Assembly (NCBI GenBank): GCA_019309815.1 | Contig: JAFDFO010000148.1 | Span: 1-5,463, forward strand | Direction of reading: 5' to 3' | Length of the DNA: 5,463 nucleotides | From: Deltaproteobacteria bacterium | GTDB lineage: Bacteria; Desulfobacterota; Desulfobacteria; Desulfobacterales; C00003060 | In this document: positions 1 through 5,250 of the stretch, one piece after another | How the letters are laid out: every line of letters begins with the position of its first letter | Numbering within the stretch: position 1 is the stretch's first letter | Program-made: the position numbers and the translations under genes | The notes under the pieces: generated by a model | What the model was told of the DNA's origin: nothing | Databases searched by the model: none | The model's input: the letters and a program-made list of their open reading frames with translations, nothing else

Positions 1-747
1 ACCGGCATGTCCCATACGTTTGCCCGGAGGAGCAGTCAATCCCGCAACAAATCCGAGCACGGGCTTGCTGAAGTGATCCCCGACGAACTGGGCAGCCGTC
101 TCCTCATCGCTCCCACCAATTTCTCCGATCAGGACAACACCTTCTGTCTCTGAGTCGTTGTCAAACAGCTTCAGCATATCCACAAAGGTAGAGCCGATCA
201 CGGAATCGCCGCCGATCCCGATACAGGTGCTTTGTCCCAGACCATTTTGGGTCAACTGGTTGACCACTTCATAGGTAAGGGTACCGCTCCTGGAAATCAC
301 GCCAATGGAACCTTCTTTGTGAATCTGCCCCGGCATGATGCCGGCCTTACATCGACCGGGCGAGATCACTCCCGGACAATTTGGACCGATGAGGCGGCAG
401 TTGCGGCGCCTTAAGAAAGGGATGACTCTCAACATGTCACGGAGAGGAATCCCCTCCGTAATGCAGACAATCAACGGAATGCCCGAGGCGGCGGACTCCA
501 TTACGGCATCGGCCGCAAAAGGGGCCGGTACGAAGATGAGGCTTGCATTTGCGCCGGTGCTGTCAACTGCATCGCGAACAGTGTTGAAAACGGGTGTCCC
601 GTCCACGTCCTGTCCACCTTTACCAGGCGTGACCCCGGCCACAACATTCGTGCCGTACGCAACACACTGCGCGGTATGAAAACTCCCCTCCTTGCCGGTC
701 ATCCCCTGCACCAACAGCCGGGTGTTTTTGTCGATTAGTATGCTCAT
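1..747 (-). CDS. sucD: Succinyl-CoA synthetase alpha subunit (partial, C-terminus beyond window)
   Basis: Alpha subunit of succinyl-CoA ligase, a cytoplasmic TCA-cycle enzyme that interconverts succinyl-CoA and succinate with formation or use of ATP or GTP. The 249 visible codons start MSILIDKNTRLLVQGMTGKEG and stop at the window edge; the E. coli protein is 289 aa, so about 40 residues are missing. Visible motifs are the N-terminal CoA-binding Rossmann region with GVTPGKGG, then ITEGIP, IGPNCPGV, SRSGTLTYE, GQSTCIGIGGD and GEIGGS, whose Glu209 matches E. coli Glu208 when Met is not counted. The final residues are GKRMGHAG; His247 (bases 7-9) is the histidine that is phosphorylated during catalysis. 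The ATG at 747 gives the family N-terminus exactly, with a GGAAG ribosome site (752-756) only 4 nt upstream. It is the distal partner of sucC but lies 398 bp away from it. The identification is firm. Confidence 0.97.
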   Translation of the reverse strand, partial: MSILIDKNTRLLVQGMTGKEGSFHTAQCVAYGTNVVAGVTPGKGGQDVDGTPVFNTVRDAVDSTGANASLIFVPAPFAADAVMESAASGIPLIVCITEGIPLRDMLRVIPFLRRRNCRLIGPNCPGVISPGRCKAGIMPGQIHKEGSIGVISRSGTLTYEVVNQLTQNGLGQSTCIGIGGDSVIGSTFVDMLKLFDNDSETEGVVLIGEIGGSDEETAAQFVGDHFSKPVLGFVAGLTAPPGKRMGHAG

Positions 748-770
748 TCGTCTTCCGTTATCCGTTCACC
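748..770. repeat. Short heptamer run abutting the sucD start codon
   Basis: In the gene direction, three 7-nt units lead straight into the sucD ATG: TGAACGG (768-762), ATAACGG (761-755) and a degenerate AAGACGA (754-748). The first two belong to the CCGTTNN family (plus-strand reading) of the larger tracts further into the spacer. The only recognisable ribosome-binding sequence, GGAAG, is formed across the junction of the last two units, so repeat and translation signal overlap. Confidence 0.6.
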
Positions 771-793
771 ACAACAGTCTCTGGCGAAACTGA

Positions 794-919
794 GCTCAAA
801 GGTCAAAGCTGAAAGCTCAAAGGGAAAAAGAAGCTTTTCAATAGTCAATCTTCAATCATCAATCGTCAATCCCAGGGCCGTTCACCGTTCACCGTTGTCC
901 GTTCACTGACGTCTGACGC
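794..919. repeat. Heptamer tract 1: 18 in-register 7-nt slots
   Basis: The 126 bp divide into 18 consecutive 7-nt slots with no slip of register (plus-strand reading). Four slots are GCTCAAA-like (794-821) and two are degenerate (822-835). Five are NNTCAAT (836-870) and one is a CCCAGGG linker (871-877). Four are CCGTTCA or CCGTTGT (878-905) and two are CTGACGT/CTGACGC (906-919). Several different heptamer families are thus joined head to tail in one phase. No open reading frame or RNA gene is recognisable here. Heptameric tandem repeats (STRR) are known between genes in filamentous cyanobacteria; whether this tract is related in mechanism is unknown. Confidence 0.8.
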
Positions 920-960
920 ATAGCACAAAGTGCACGGCGCTGAGCCAAAAACAATTCTTT

Positions 961-1058
961 TCTCAATCTTCAATCGTCAATAATCAATAGTCAATCCTGT
1001 GGCCGTTCACCGTTGTCCGCTGCTTGTTATTTGTTAATCGTTATTGGTCAATTGTTAA
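961..1058. repeat. Heptamer tract 2: 14 in-register 7-nt slots
   Basis: The 98 bp divide into 14 consecutive heptamers. There are five NNTCAAT units (961-995), a CCTGTGG linker (996-1002), then CCGTTCA, CCGTTGT and CCGCTGC (1003-1023). Five TTGTTAA-like units follow (1024-1058). The first nine slots repeat the order of tract 1 (NNTCAAT five times, linker, CCGTTNN) at a fixed distance of 125 bp, while the last family is new. Between the tracts, 920-960 holds only a small GCAC-aaa-GTGC inverted repeat (923-933) and nothing else I recognise. Confidence 0.8.
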
Positions 1059-1109
1059 TGTGGTGCTTTAAGTTGGCCAAAATGCCCAAGAATAGAAAAA
1101 CCCATTTTT

Positions 1110-1138
1110 ACCCATTTCAGCTCAAAGCTGATTTGGGT
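1110..1138 (-). terminator. Stem-loop just after sucC, possible attenuator or processing hairpin
   Basis: Starting 7 bases beyond the sucC stop codon, two 13-nt arms (1110-1122 and 1126-1138) can form a hairpin with 11 of 13 pairs and a 3-nt loop. The arms are ACCCA-ttt-CAGCT-like with a central TT/TT mismatch. On the minus strand it is followed by AAAAATGGGTTTTTC, so the T-run comes about 10 nt late for a classical intrinsic terminator. On the plus strand, TTTTTT follows after 3 nt, so it could equally stop plus-strand transcription entering sucC. The loop region also contains two units of the GCTCAAA heptamer family (1120-1133). A partial terminator or a 3'-end stabiliser between sucC and sucD is plausible but not proven. 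Confidence 0.4.
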
Positions 1139-1145
1139 AACTTTT

Positions 1146-2309
1146 TTACGATTCGGTAATTGTTCTGACTTTGTTGGCGGCGTCAGCCATGCTGTCGGCC
1201 ACGACAAAGTCGAGGTCGGCCTGGGCGAGGATGTTGCGCCCCTCCTCCACATTGGTGCCGTCCAGACGCACCACGACCGGCACATCGATCTTTATCTTTG
1301 AGGCTGCCTCGACAACTCCTGTGGCCAGCACATCACACCTCAGAATTCCGCCGAATATGTTGATCAGGATCCCTCGGACATTTTTGTCCTTTAATATTAT
1401 TTCAAAGCCCTTGGTCACCATTTCTGTGGTGGCACCCCCTCCAACATCCAGAAAATTCGCCGGCCTGGCTCCAGCCTGCTCGATTAAATCCATGGTCGCC
1501 ATGGCCAGTCCTGCCCCATTGACCATGATTCCGAGATCACCGTCCATCCGAATGTAGTTCAGGCGGTGGAGTGAAGCCTCAACGTCGAGTGGATCCTGCT
1601 CGTCCGGGTCTTCCAGTTCCATAAGGTTCTTGTGGCGAAACAGGGCGTTGTCATCAAAGTCTATCTTGGCATCAAGGGCAACGAGCTGCTTGTCCTGCGT
1701 AGCGACCAGCGGGTTTATCTCCACCAGCGTGCAATCCAAAGACTCAAATAGCCGGTAAAGCTGAGCCAGGAGTCCCACACCGGCACGGATGAAACCTGCG
1801 TCTATCCCCATGCCGAAAAGGAGATTTCGTGCCTGAAAGGCCTGAAGCCCGATGCCGACATCGATCCACTCCCGCACAATTTTTTCCGGATGACTGGCGG
1901 CCAATTCTTCAATCTCCATGCCCCCCTCAGAACTGGCCATGATAACCGGGCATTGCCTGGTGCGATCAACGGTTACTCCTACAAAGAACTCCTGCGCAAT
2001 CGCAATCCCCTGCTCTACAAGTATCTTGTTGACCTGCTTGCCCTGCGGGCCGGTCTGAGGCGTGACAAGGGTCATGCCAAGCATCTCTTCGGCTATGTTC
2101 TCCACGACGTCAGGCGTGTCTGCAACCTGAACCCCACCCCCTTTTCCGCGGCCGCCGGCATGGATCTGGGCCTTGAGCACCCACTTATCCCCCCCGCTCT
2201 CCTCGGCAATTCGCCTGGCTTCCTTGGCATCTCTGACCACAGAACCTTGGGGTACGGGGATCGAAAATTCAGATAAGATCTTCTTGGCTTGGTATTCGTG
2301 TATTTTCAT
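1146..2309 (-). CDS. sucC: Succinyl-CoA synthetase beta subunit
   Basis: Nucleotide-binding beta subunit of succinyl-CoA ligase, partner of the SucD encoded downstream. At 387 aa it is essentially full length (E. coli 388 aa). The N-terminal ATP-grasp domain begins MKIHEYQAKKILSEFSIPVPQG and carries the KAQIHAGGRGKGGG nucleotide loop (residues 46-59). MASSEGG lies at 125-130. The metal ligands fall in LVEINP (Asn199) and ALDAKI (Asp213), at the same numbers as in E. coli. The C-terminal ligase/CoA domain has NGAGLAM (264-270), NFLDVGGGAT (285-294), INIFGGILRCD (316-326) and VVVRLDGTN (345-353). No key residue looks lost, and the sequence does not settle ATP versus GTP preference. The ATG at 2309 gives the family N-terminus; the ribosome site is weak (CCAGG about 10 nt upstream). 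It is probably the first gene of a sucC-sucD transcript. Confidence 0.98.
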   Translation of the reverse strand: MKIHEYQAKKILSEFSIPVPQGSVVRDAKEARRIAEESGGDKWVLKAQIHAGGRGKGGGVQVADTPDVVENIAEEMLGMTLVTPQTGPQGKQVNKILVEQGIAIAQEFFVGVTVDRTRQCPVIMASSEGGMEIEELAASHPEKIVREWIDVGIGLQAFQARNLLFGMGIDAGFIRAGVGLLAQLYRLFESLDCTLVEINPLVATQDKQLVALDAKIDFDDNALFRHKNLMELEDPDEQDPLDVEASLHRLNYIRMDGDLGIMVNGAGLAMATMDLIEQAGARPANFLDVGGGATTEMVTKGFEIILKDKNVRGILINIFGGILRCDVLATGVVEAASKIKIDVPVVVRLDGTNVEEGRNILAQADLDFVVADSMADAANKVRTITES

Positions 2310-2337
2310 CTCTACTTAACCTGGAGAAAGAAAAAAT

Positions 2338-2366
2338 ATTATCACGAAAACACGAAACAGAAGGAA
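2338..2366 (-). promoter_or_regulatory. Weak candidate promoter for sucC
   Basis: On the minus strand a GATAAT hexamer (2343-2338, five of six to the -10 consensus) lies about 28 bp before the sucC ATG. The -35 position 17 bp further upstream (2366-2361, TTCCTT) matches poorly. It sits inside the CACGAAA repeat cluster and is offered only as the best candidate in this spacer. Confidence 0.22.
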
Positions 2367-2448
2367 AAACACGAAATCTTATTTTCTTTTTCGTGCTTTC
2401 GTCGTCTTTTGCGGCTTACGCCTTGAGAACAGTACGTGCCTTCGTGAT
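2341..2448. repeat. CACGAAA direct and inverted repeat cluster
   Basis: CACGAAA occurs at 2343-2349, 2351-2357 and 2370-2376, and its complement TTTCGTG at 2389-2395, with a near copy just after. The 15-nt segment 2343-2357 is inverted at 2389-2403 with 13 of 15 matches. An outer pair, ATCACGAA (2341-2348) and TTCGTGAT (2441-2448), lies exactly 100 bp apart. Nested inverted copies like this can fold as one large hairpin. No coding sequence overlaps it. Confidence 0.55.
2365..2395 (-). terminator. Possible intrinsic terminator behind the small membrane protein gene
   Basis: Read on the minus strand, CACGAAA (2395-2389) pairs with TTTCGTG (2376-2370) across a 12-nt loop and is followed directly by TTTTT (2369-2365). 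The stem is only 7 bp with three G-C pairs, so it would be a weak terminator. Its position, between the end of the 155-aa gene and the start of sucC, is where one is expected. Confidence 0.35.
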
Positions 2449-2450
2449 TG

Positions 2451-2485
2451 TCTTCTCTCTTCTATCTCTTGTCCTTTCTCATCTC
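2451..2485. repeat. Degenerate pyrimidine heptamer run
   Basis: This all-pyrimidine stretch (apart from two A and one G) splits into five 7-nt units resembling TCTTCTC (for example TCTTCTC, TCTTCTA, TCTCTTG). The periodicity echoes the heptamer tracts between sucC and sucD, but low base complexity makes chance similarity easy, so the call is tentative. Confidence 0.3.
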
Positions 2486-2521
2486 TTCGCCTGGAGCAAC
2501 TTAAACGTCACACCTCGGAGC

Positions 2522-2989
2522 CTACATATTCACTGGACGTTCTAACAATGTGCCCATTTCCCTTCCATTTATCTCGTCGATAGCAGCACCCAGGGCCTGC
2601 AGCAGCTGAACCTTGTCCCCGCCGCGGACTTTCAGGCTCTTGTGATCTTTCAGCTGGAAAAAGTAGAGGTTCTTCATTTTCCTGATGCCACCCAGATACT
2701 TACGGATTCTCCAGTGAGTGTCCACGGGCAAGGTGGTGTTTCTGAAGACCGACAGGAAACCGTAATCAATCTGGAGACCTTTTGGGCTTACCGTGACCGC
2801 GCTGAATCCCCACAGAGGGCCGTTGAAAAACCATCCGGCAATCAATCCCCAGATGACGACCGCCACAACGTATTTGAGCTTCGGTCGCCAGATTGAACGG
2901 AGCAGGACGACGACAATAATGGCAGCAATGATCCCCATGATGACGTTCTGCACTACAACCGATCGGATGAAAAACGTTTGAGCTTCCAT
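2522..2989 (-). CDS. Small membrane protein of unknown function, two TM segments and a possible PH-like tail
   Basis: A 155-aa protein that I cannot assign to a named gene. Two hydrophobic segments, about residues 11-30 (VVVQNVIMGIIAAIIVVVLL) and 39-60, form a helical hairpin separated by a basic turn (RSIWRPKLK). This places both termini on the same side, probably cytoplasmic. Residues 62-140 are soluble and look beta-rich, with VTVSPKGLQIDYGFLS, TTLPVDTHWRIRKYLGG and LYFFQLKDHKSLKVRGG. They end in an amphipathic helix (DKVQLLQALGAAIDEI). That layout resembles membrane-anchored bacterial PH-domain proteins, which is inference from pattern only. The start at 2989 has an AGGAG about 11 nt upstream. 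It is transcribed in the same direction as sucC, 212 bp upstream of it, with a possible terminator between, so it is probably a separate unit. Confidence 0.75.
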   Translation of the reverse strand: MEAQTFFIRSVVVQNVIMGIIAAIIVVVLLRSIWRPKLKYVVAVVIWGLIAGWFFNGPLWGFSAVTVSPKGLQIDYGFLSVFRNTTLPVDTHWRIRKYLGGIRKMKNLYFFQLKDHKSLKVRGGDKVQLLQALGAAIDEINGREMGTLLERPVNM

Positions 2990-3026
2990 ACTTAGCCTGT
3001 CTCCTGTGGAAATGAGGAATCTTGTT

Positions 3027-3055
3027 CACGTATCATCCGCTTGGTGCACTGTCAA
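3027..3055 (-). promoter_or_regulatory. Candidate promoter for the 155-aa membrane protein gene
   Basis: A perfect TTGACA (-35) lies on the minus strand at 3055-3050. The -10 region at usual spacing is poor (GATACG or TACGTG, about 15-17 bp downstream). It would give a leader of roughly 30 nt before the start codon at 2989. Confidence 0.3.
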
Positions 3056-3059
3056 ACGA

Positions 3060-3243
3060 AAATCCCGGTATACTTCAAACTTCCTCTGCCGTGATAGCAA
3101 AAAATCGTAACGGGATTGAATGCCTCCGGAATCGTATTTTGACCCTTTTGAAGCTCCCTGCAGTCCCGCCGCGGCGGGACAGGGAATGCGCTCGCTATTG
3201 CAGTTTCAAGCCCCGTTTCGAGCACTATTCTCTCAAAAAAAGA
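3060..3243. other. Intergenic spacer with no recognisable gene
   Basis: This is the middle of the 410-bp gap between the divergent genes. Apart from the palindromic hairpin at 3155-3185 I see no gene, RNA family or tandem repeat. A 119-codon minus-strand frame runs through it (3411-3052) but lacks a ribosome site, starts inside the opposing transporter gene and resembles no family I know. The GC-rich palindrome inside otherwise AT-richer sequence suggests an inserted repeat unit, which a genome self-comparison would settle. Confidence 0.4.
3155..3185. repeat. GC-rich perfect palindrome hairpin (REP-like)
   Basis: GTCCCGCCGCGGCGGGAC (3163-3180) is an 18-bp perfect palindrome. TCCCT (3155-3159) and AGGGA (3181-3185) extend the stem across a 3-nt GCA bulge. 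No T-run follows on either strand, so it is not an intrinsic terminator. It looks like a repetitive extragenic palindrome or a protein-binding site; copy number cannot be judged from one window. Confidence 0.65.
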
Positions 3244-3270
3244 TTGACCAAAAGGGGCCTTTATGATAAT
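3244..3270 (+). promoter_or_regulatory. Candidate promoter for the transporter gene
   Basis: TTGACC (3244-3249) and GATAAT (3265-3270) are separated by 15 bp, each matching five of six consensus bases; a TAATAG at 17-bp spacing is an alternative -10. GGCCT (3256-3260) and AGGCC (3271-3275) form inverted arms that bracket the -10, so a repressor or activator site is possible. Transcription from here would give a leader of about 120 nt before the ATG at 3400. Confidence 0.4.
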
Positions 3271-3307
3271 AGGCCGAGGCACTTTTGAGTAAATATTTGG
3301 TTCCTTG

Positions 3308-3376
3308 AAGACGATTAGTCTTTGAAAAAACTTATGCTTCCGGGTGAGTCTTAAAGCGGGACCCATTACTGCGGAA
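3308..3376 (+). promoter_or_regulatory. Structured 5' leader of the transporter mRNA, riboswitch-like
   Basis: Between the candidate promoter and the ribosome site, two foldable elements are seen. A perfect hairpin has AAGAC (3308-3312), a 5-nt loop and GTCTT (3318-3322). A second is closed by TTCCG (3338-3342) and CGGAA (3372-3376), with inner GGT/ACC pairing (3343-3345 with 3361-3363). AGTCTT occurs a second time at 3347-3352, inside the second element, so AAGAC could pair with either copy and make the two folds mutually exclusive. The closing stem ends 7 nt before the Shine-Dalgarno. Na+-sensing riboswitches (DUF1646 motif) are known upstream of Na+ transporters, but I cannot match that consensus from memory. 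The RNA class is therefore left open. Confidence 0.35.
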
Positions 3377-3382
3377 ACAAGA

Positions 3383-3391
3383 GGGAGGAGG
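3383..3391 (+). promoter_or_regulatory. Strong ribosome-binding site of the transporter gene
   Basis: GGGAGGAGG lies 8 nt before the ATG at 3400, far stronger than the sites of the other genes in the window. It fixes the start codon, which also places a proper signal peptide at the N-terminus. Confidence 0.85.
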
Positions 3392-3399
3392 ATTTTTAC

Positions 3400-5151
3400 A
3401 TGCGCACACAAAAAGCTCTGTTGCTCGTCACGGTCACAATTGCACTGTCCTTTCTATGCACGTTTGCCTTTGCTGGTGGCCATGGGGCCACGAAGGGCCA
3501 GGAGATGGTCCATATCGAAGGGGGAGAGTATGTGACCATTGCAGGAACTATTATCGACTCCCACCAAGAACCGGTTTCAGAAGCAGTGATCGAGTTCAGT
3601 ATGAACGGCCATGAACTGCTTGTGGTTGAAACTGCAGGAAACGGCCACTACCTGGCCGAGTTTATGGTTGAGAAGGGTGTTATGCACACTGCCACCTTCG
3701 AGATGAATACTCACAAAGCAAGCTTTGTGACCAAGATCGTGGAATTCAGCGGACATGACTTTGCTGAAAAAGGAGGCCATTATTATGTTACCGAGGAGGT
3801 TGCGCTCGACCGGCACCTCGGTGCGGCCTTCTGGATCTCCACGGTCGTCTTCATCATTGCATACATTCTGATCGCGTTTGAACTCCTGCACCGTACCATT
3901 GCTGCCATGCTCGGCGCGGCCCTCATGATGACCATTTCATACACCATTGGGACGATCAACCCCGAGTTTCACATCTTCTCTTTTCATAGCGCTGTCGCTT
4001 CCATTGATATGAACGTCGTCTTTCTCTTGATGGGCATGATGATCATTGTGGGTGTGTTGAAAAATACAGGCGTCTTTCAATGGTGTGCCTATATCTCCTA
4101 CAAGGTAGCGAAAGGGAGAATCTTTGTATTGACAATCCTCTTGATGATCTTTACGGCGATCTCTTCAGCCTTTCTGGATAATGTGACCACCATGCTGCTT
4201 CTAACGGGTGTGGCCATTGAGATCGCCCTCTCCTGCAACCTCAATCCTCTCCATCTGCTCATACCGCTGGTACTGGCCTCCAATGTCGGGGGCACGTCCA
4301 CACTCATAGGTGATCCGCCCAATATCATGATCGGTTCCTATTCAGGCCTAACCTTCATGAACTTTGTGGTTGCCCTGGCCGCTCTGTGCACGGTCTGCAT
4401 GGTCGTCATGTTCGTTTTCACCAAACTTTGGTGGGGCAAGGCTTACGAAAAGGCCCAGGCATCGGTGGCCAATGTGGAGGAATTTACCGCAGAGCTCAAG
4501 GAAAAATATAAGATCTACGATCCGACCTTGCTCACATACGGTCTCATCATCCTTGGTTTTACCGTCTTCCTCTTCCTGTCTCACGGTTACTGGCACATGG
4601 AAGTGAGCATTGCGGCCCTTATGGGTGCCAGCGTCATTTTTACGGTGGGCCTCGTCACCAAGAAGGTGGACATGCTCCACTTGATCGAAAAGGACATTGA
4701 GTGGCCAACCCTGATGTTCTTTATCTTCCTGTTTATCCTGGTTGGTGCTGTGGAAGAAGCCGGACTCCTTGCTGTTATTGCTGACTGGATTCTGAATATG
4801 TCCAAGGGCAACTTCTGGATCGCCATGACCTTGATCCTCTGGGTCGCGGCAATCATGTCAGCCTTTGTGGACAACATCCCCTTTACGGCCACCATGCTTC
4901 CCATTGTGGCCTATCTCACCAAGGTTATTCCTGGTTCTGAAAACACGCTGTGGTGGGCACTGGCCGTAGGGGCCTGTTTCGGGGGCAATGGAACCATCAT
5001 CGGTGCTTCAGCCAATGTGGTCACCATGGGTATTGCCGAGTCCAAGGGGTATAAGATATCCTTTATAGGCTTCATGAAACCGGCCTTTCCGTACATGATT
5101 ATAAGTATCTTGATAGCCCAGGCGTGGTTGATGATATTCAGGCCCGTCTAG
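3400..5151 (+). CDS. ArsB/NhaD-superfamily membrane transporter with N-terminal periplasmic domain
   Basis: Inner-membrane ion transporter of the ArsB/NhaD/P-protein (ion transporter) superfamily, 583 aa. Residues 1-25 are a signal peptide (MRTQKALLL, hydrophobic core, AFA before GG). Residues about 26-138 form an extracytoplasmic domain whose VTIAGTIIDSHQEPVSEAVIEF resembles carboxypeptidase-regulatory (CarboxypepD_reg, Ig-like) folds. It contains ten histidines. From about residue 142 there are roughly a dozen membrane segments in two inverted halves. The half-signatures are FLDNVTT (Asp260-Asn261) with SNVGGTSTLIGDPPN (to Asn308), and FVDNIPF (Asp491-Asn492) with GGNGTIIGASAN (528-539). 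Such Asp-Asn and Gly/Thr/Asn motifs line the substrate path in this superfamily. A charged cytoplasmic loop (YEKAQASVANVEEF) separates the halves. Na+/H+ exchange or anion export are the family options; no ars genes are nearby. The gene stands alone, with its own leader and terminator. Confidence 0.9.
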   Translation: MRTQKALLLVTVTIALSFLCTFAFAGGHGATKGQEMVHIEGGEYVTIAGTIIDSHQEPVSEAVIEFSMNGHELLVVETAGNGHYLAEFMVEKGVMHTATFEMNTHKASFVTKIVEFSGHDFAEKGGHYYVTEEVALDRHLGAAFWISTVVFIIAYILIAFELLHRTIAAMLGAALMMTISYTIGTINPEFHIFSFHSAVASIDMNVVFLLMGMMIIVGVLKNTGVFQWCAYISYKVAKGRIFVLTILLMIFTAISSAFLDNVTTMLLLTGVAIEIALSCNLNPLHLLIPLVLASNVGGTSTLIGDPPNIMIGSYSGLTFMNFVVALAALCTVCMVVMFVFTKLWWGKAYEKAQASVANVEEFTAELKEKYKIYDPTLLTYGLIILGFTVFLFLSHGYWHMEVSIAALMGASVIFTVGLVTKKVDMLHLIEKDIEWPTLMFFIFLFILVGAVEEAGLLAVIADWILNMSKGNFWIAMTLILWVAAIMSAFVDNIPFTATMLPIVAYLTKVIPGSENTLWWALAVGACFGGNGTIIGASANVVTMGIAESKGYKISFIGFMKPAFPYMIISILIAQAWLMIFRPV

Positions 5152-5175
5152 AATTCGGCAGAGACACTGAAACCA

Positions 5176-5212
5176 AAAAAGCCCCAACCGCTTTAAGCGG
5201 TTGGGGCTTTTT
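5176..5212 (+). terminator. Strong intrinsic terminator behind the transporter gene
   Basis: GCCCCAACCGC (5181-5191) and GCGGTTGGGGC (5197-5207) form a perfect 11-bp stem with a TTTAA loop, followed by TTTTT. The AAAAA before the left arm extends the pairing and would make it work on the minus strand too. It begins 24 nt after the transporter stop codon, which supports a monocistronic unit. Confidence 0.95.
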
Positions 5213-5250
5213 CACTTTGGCGACTTGGCAAAACGTCGCGAGCCGTGCCA

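Noticed and set aside
335..679. Plus-strand 114-codon frame inside sucD
   Set aside because: It is antisense to a clearly recognised, conserved gene, and its translation resembles no protein family.
794..1058. CRISPR array
   Set aside because: The repeats are contiguous 7-nt units without unique spacers of 25-40 bp, and no cas gene is present.
1171..2276. Plus-strand frames of 128 codons (1171-1557 and 1890-2276)
   Set aside because: Both lie wholly antisense to sucC, whose residues match the family throughout; they are shadows of its codon use.
3052..3411. Minus-strand 119-codon frame across the divergent intergenic region
   Set aside because: It has no ribosome site, starts within the opposing transporter gene, overlaps the palindrome and candidate promoters, and has no recognisable family.
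3442..3465. Lipoprotein signal at Cys20 of the transporter
   Set aside because: The residues before the cysteine (SFL) do not fit a lipobox, while AFA-GG after it is a good signal peptidase I site.
4098..5096. Minus-strand frames within the transporter gene
   Set aside because: All are antisense to a well-supported membrane protein gene with intact family motifs.
3400..5151. Assigning the transporter as arsB (arsenite efflux) or nhaD (Na+/H+ antiporter)
   Set aside because: The superfamily motifs are clear, but no ars genes or other context fixes the substrate, so no gene symbol is given.
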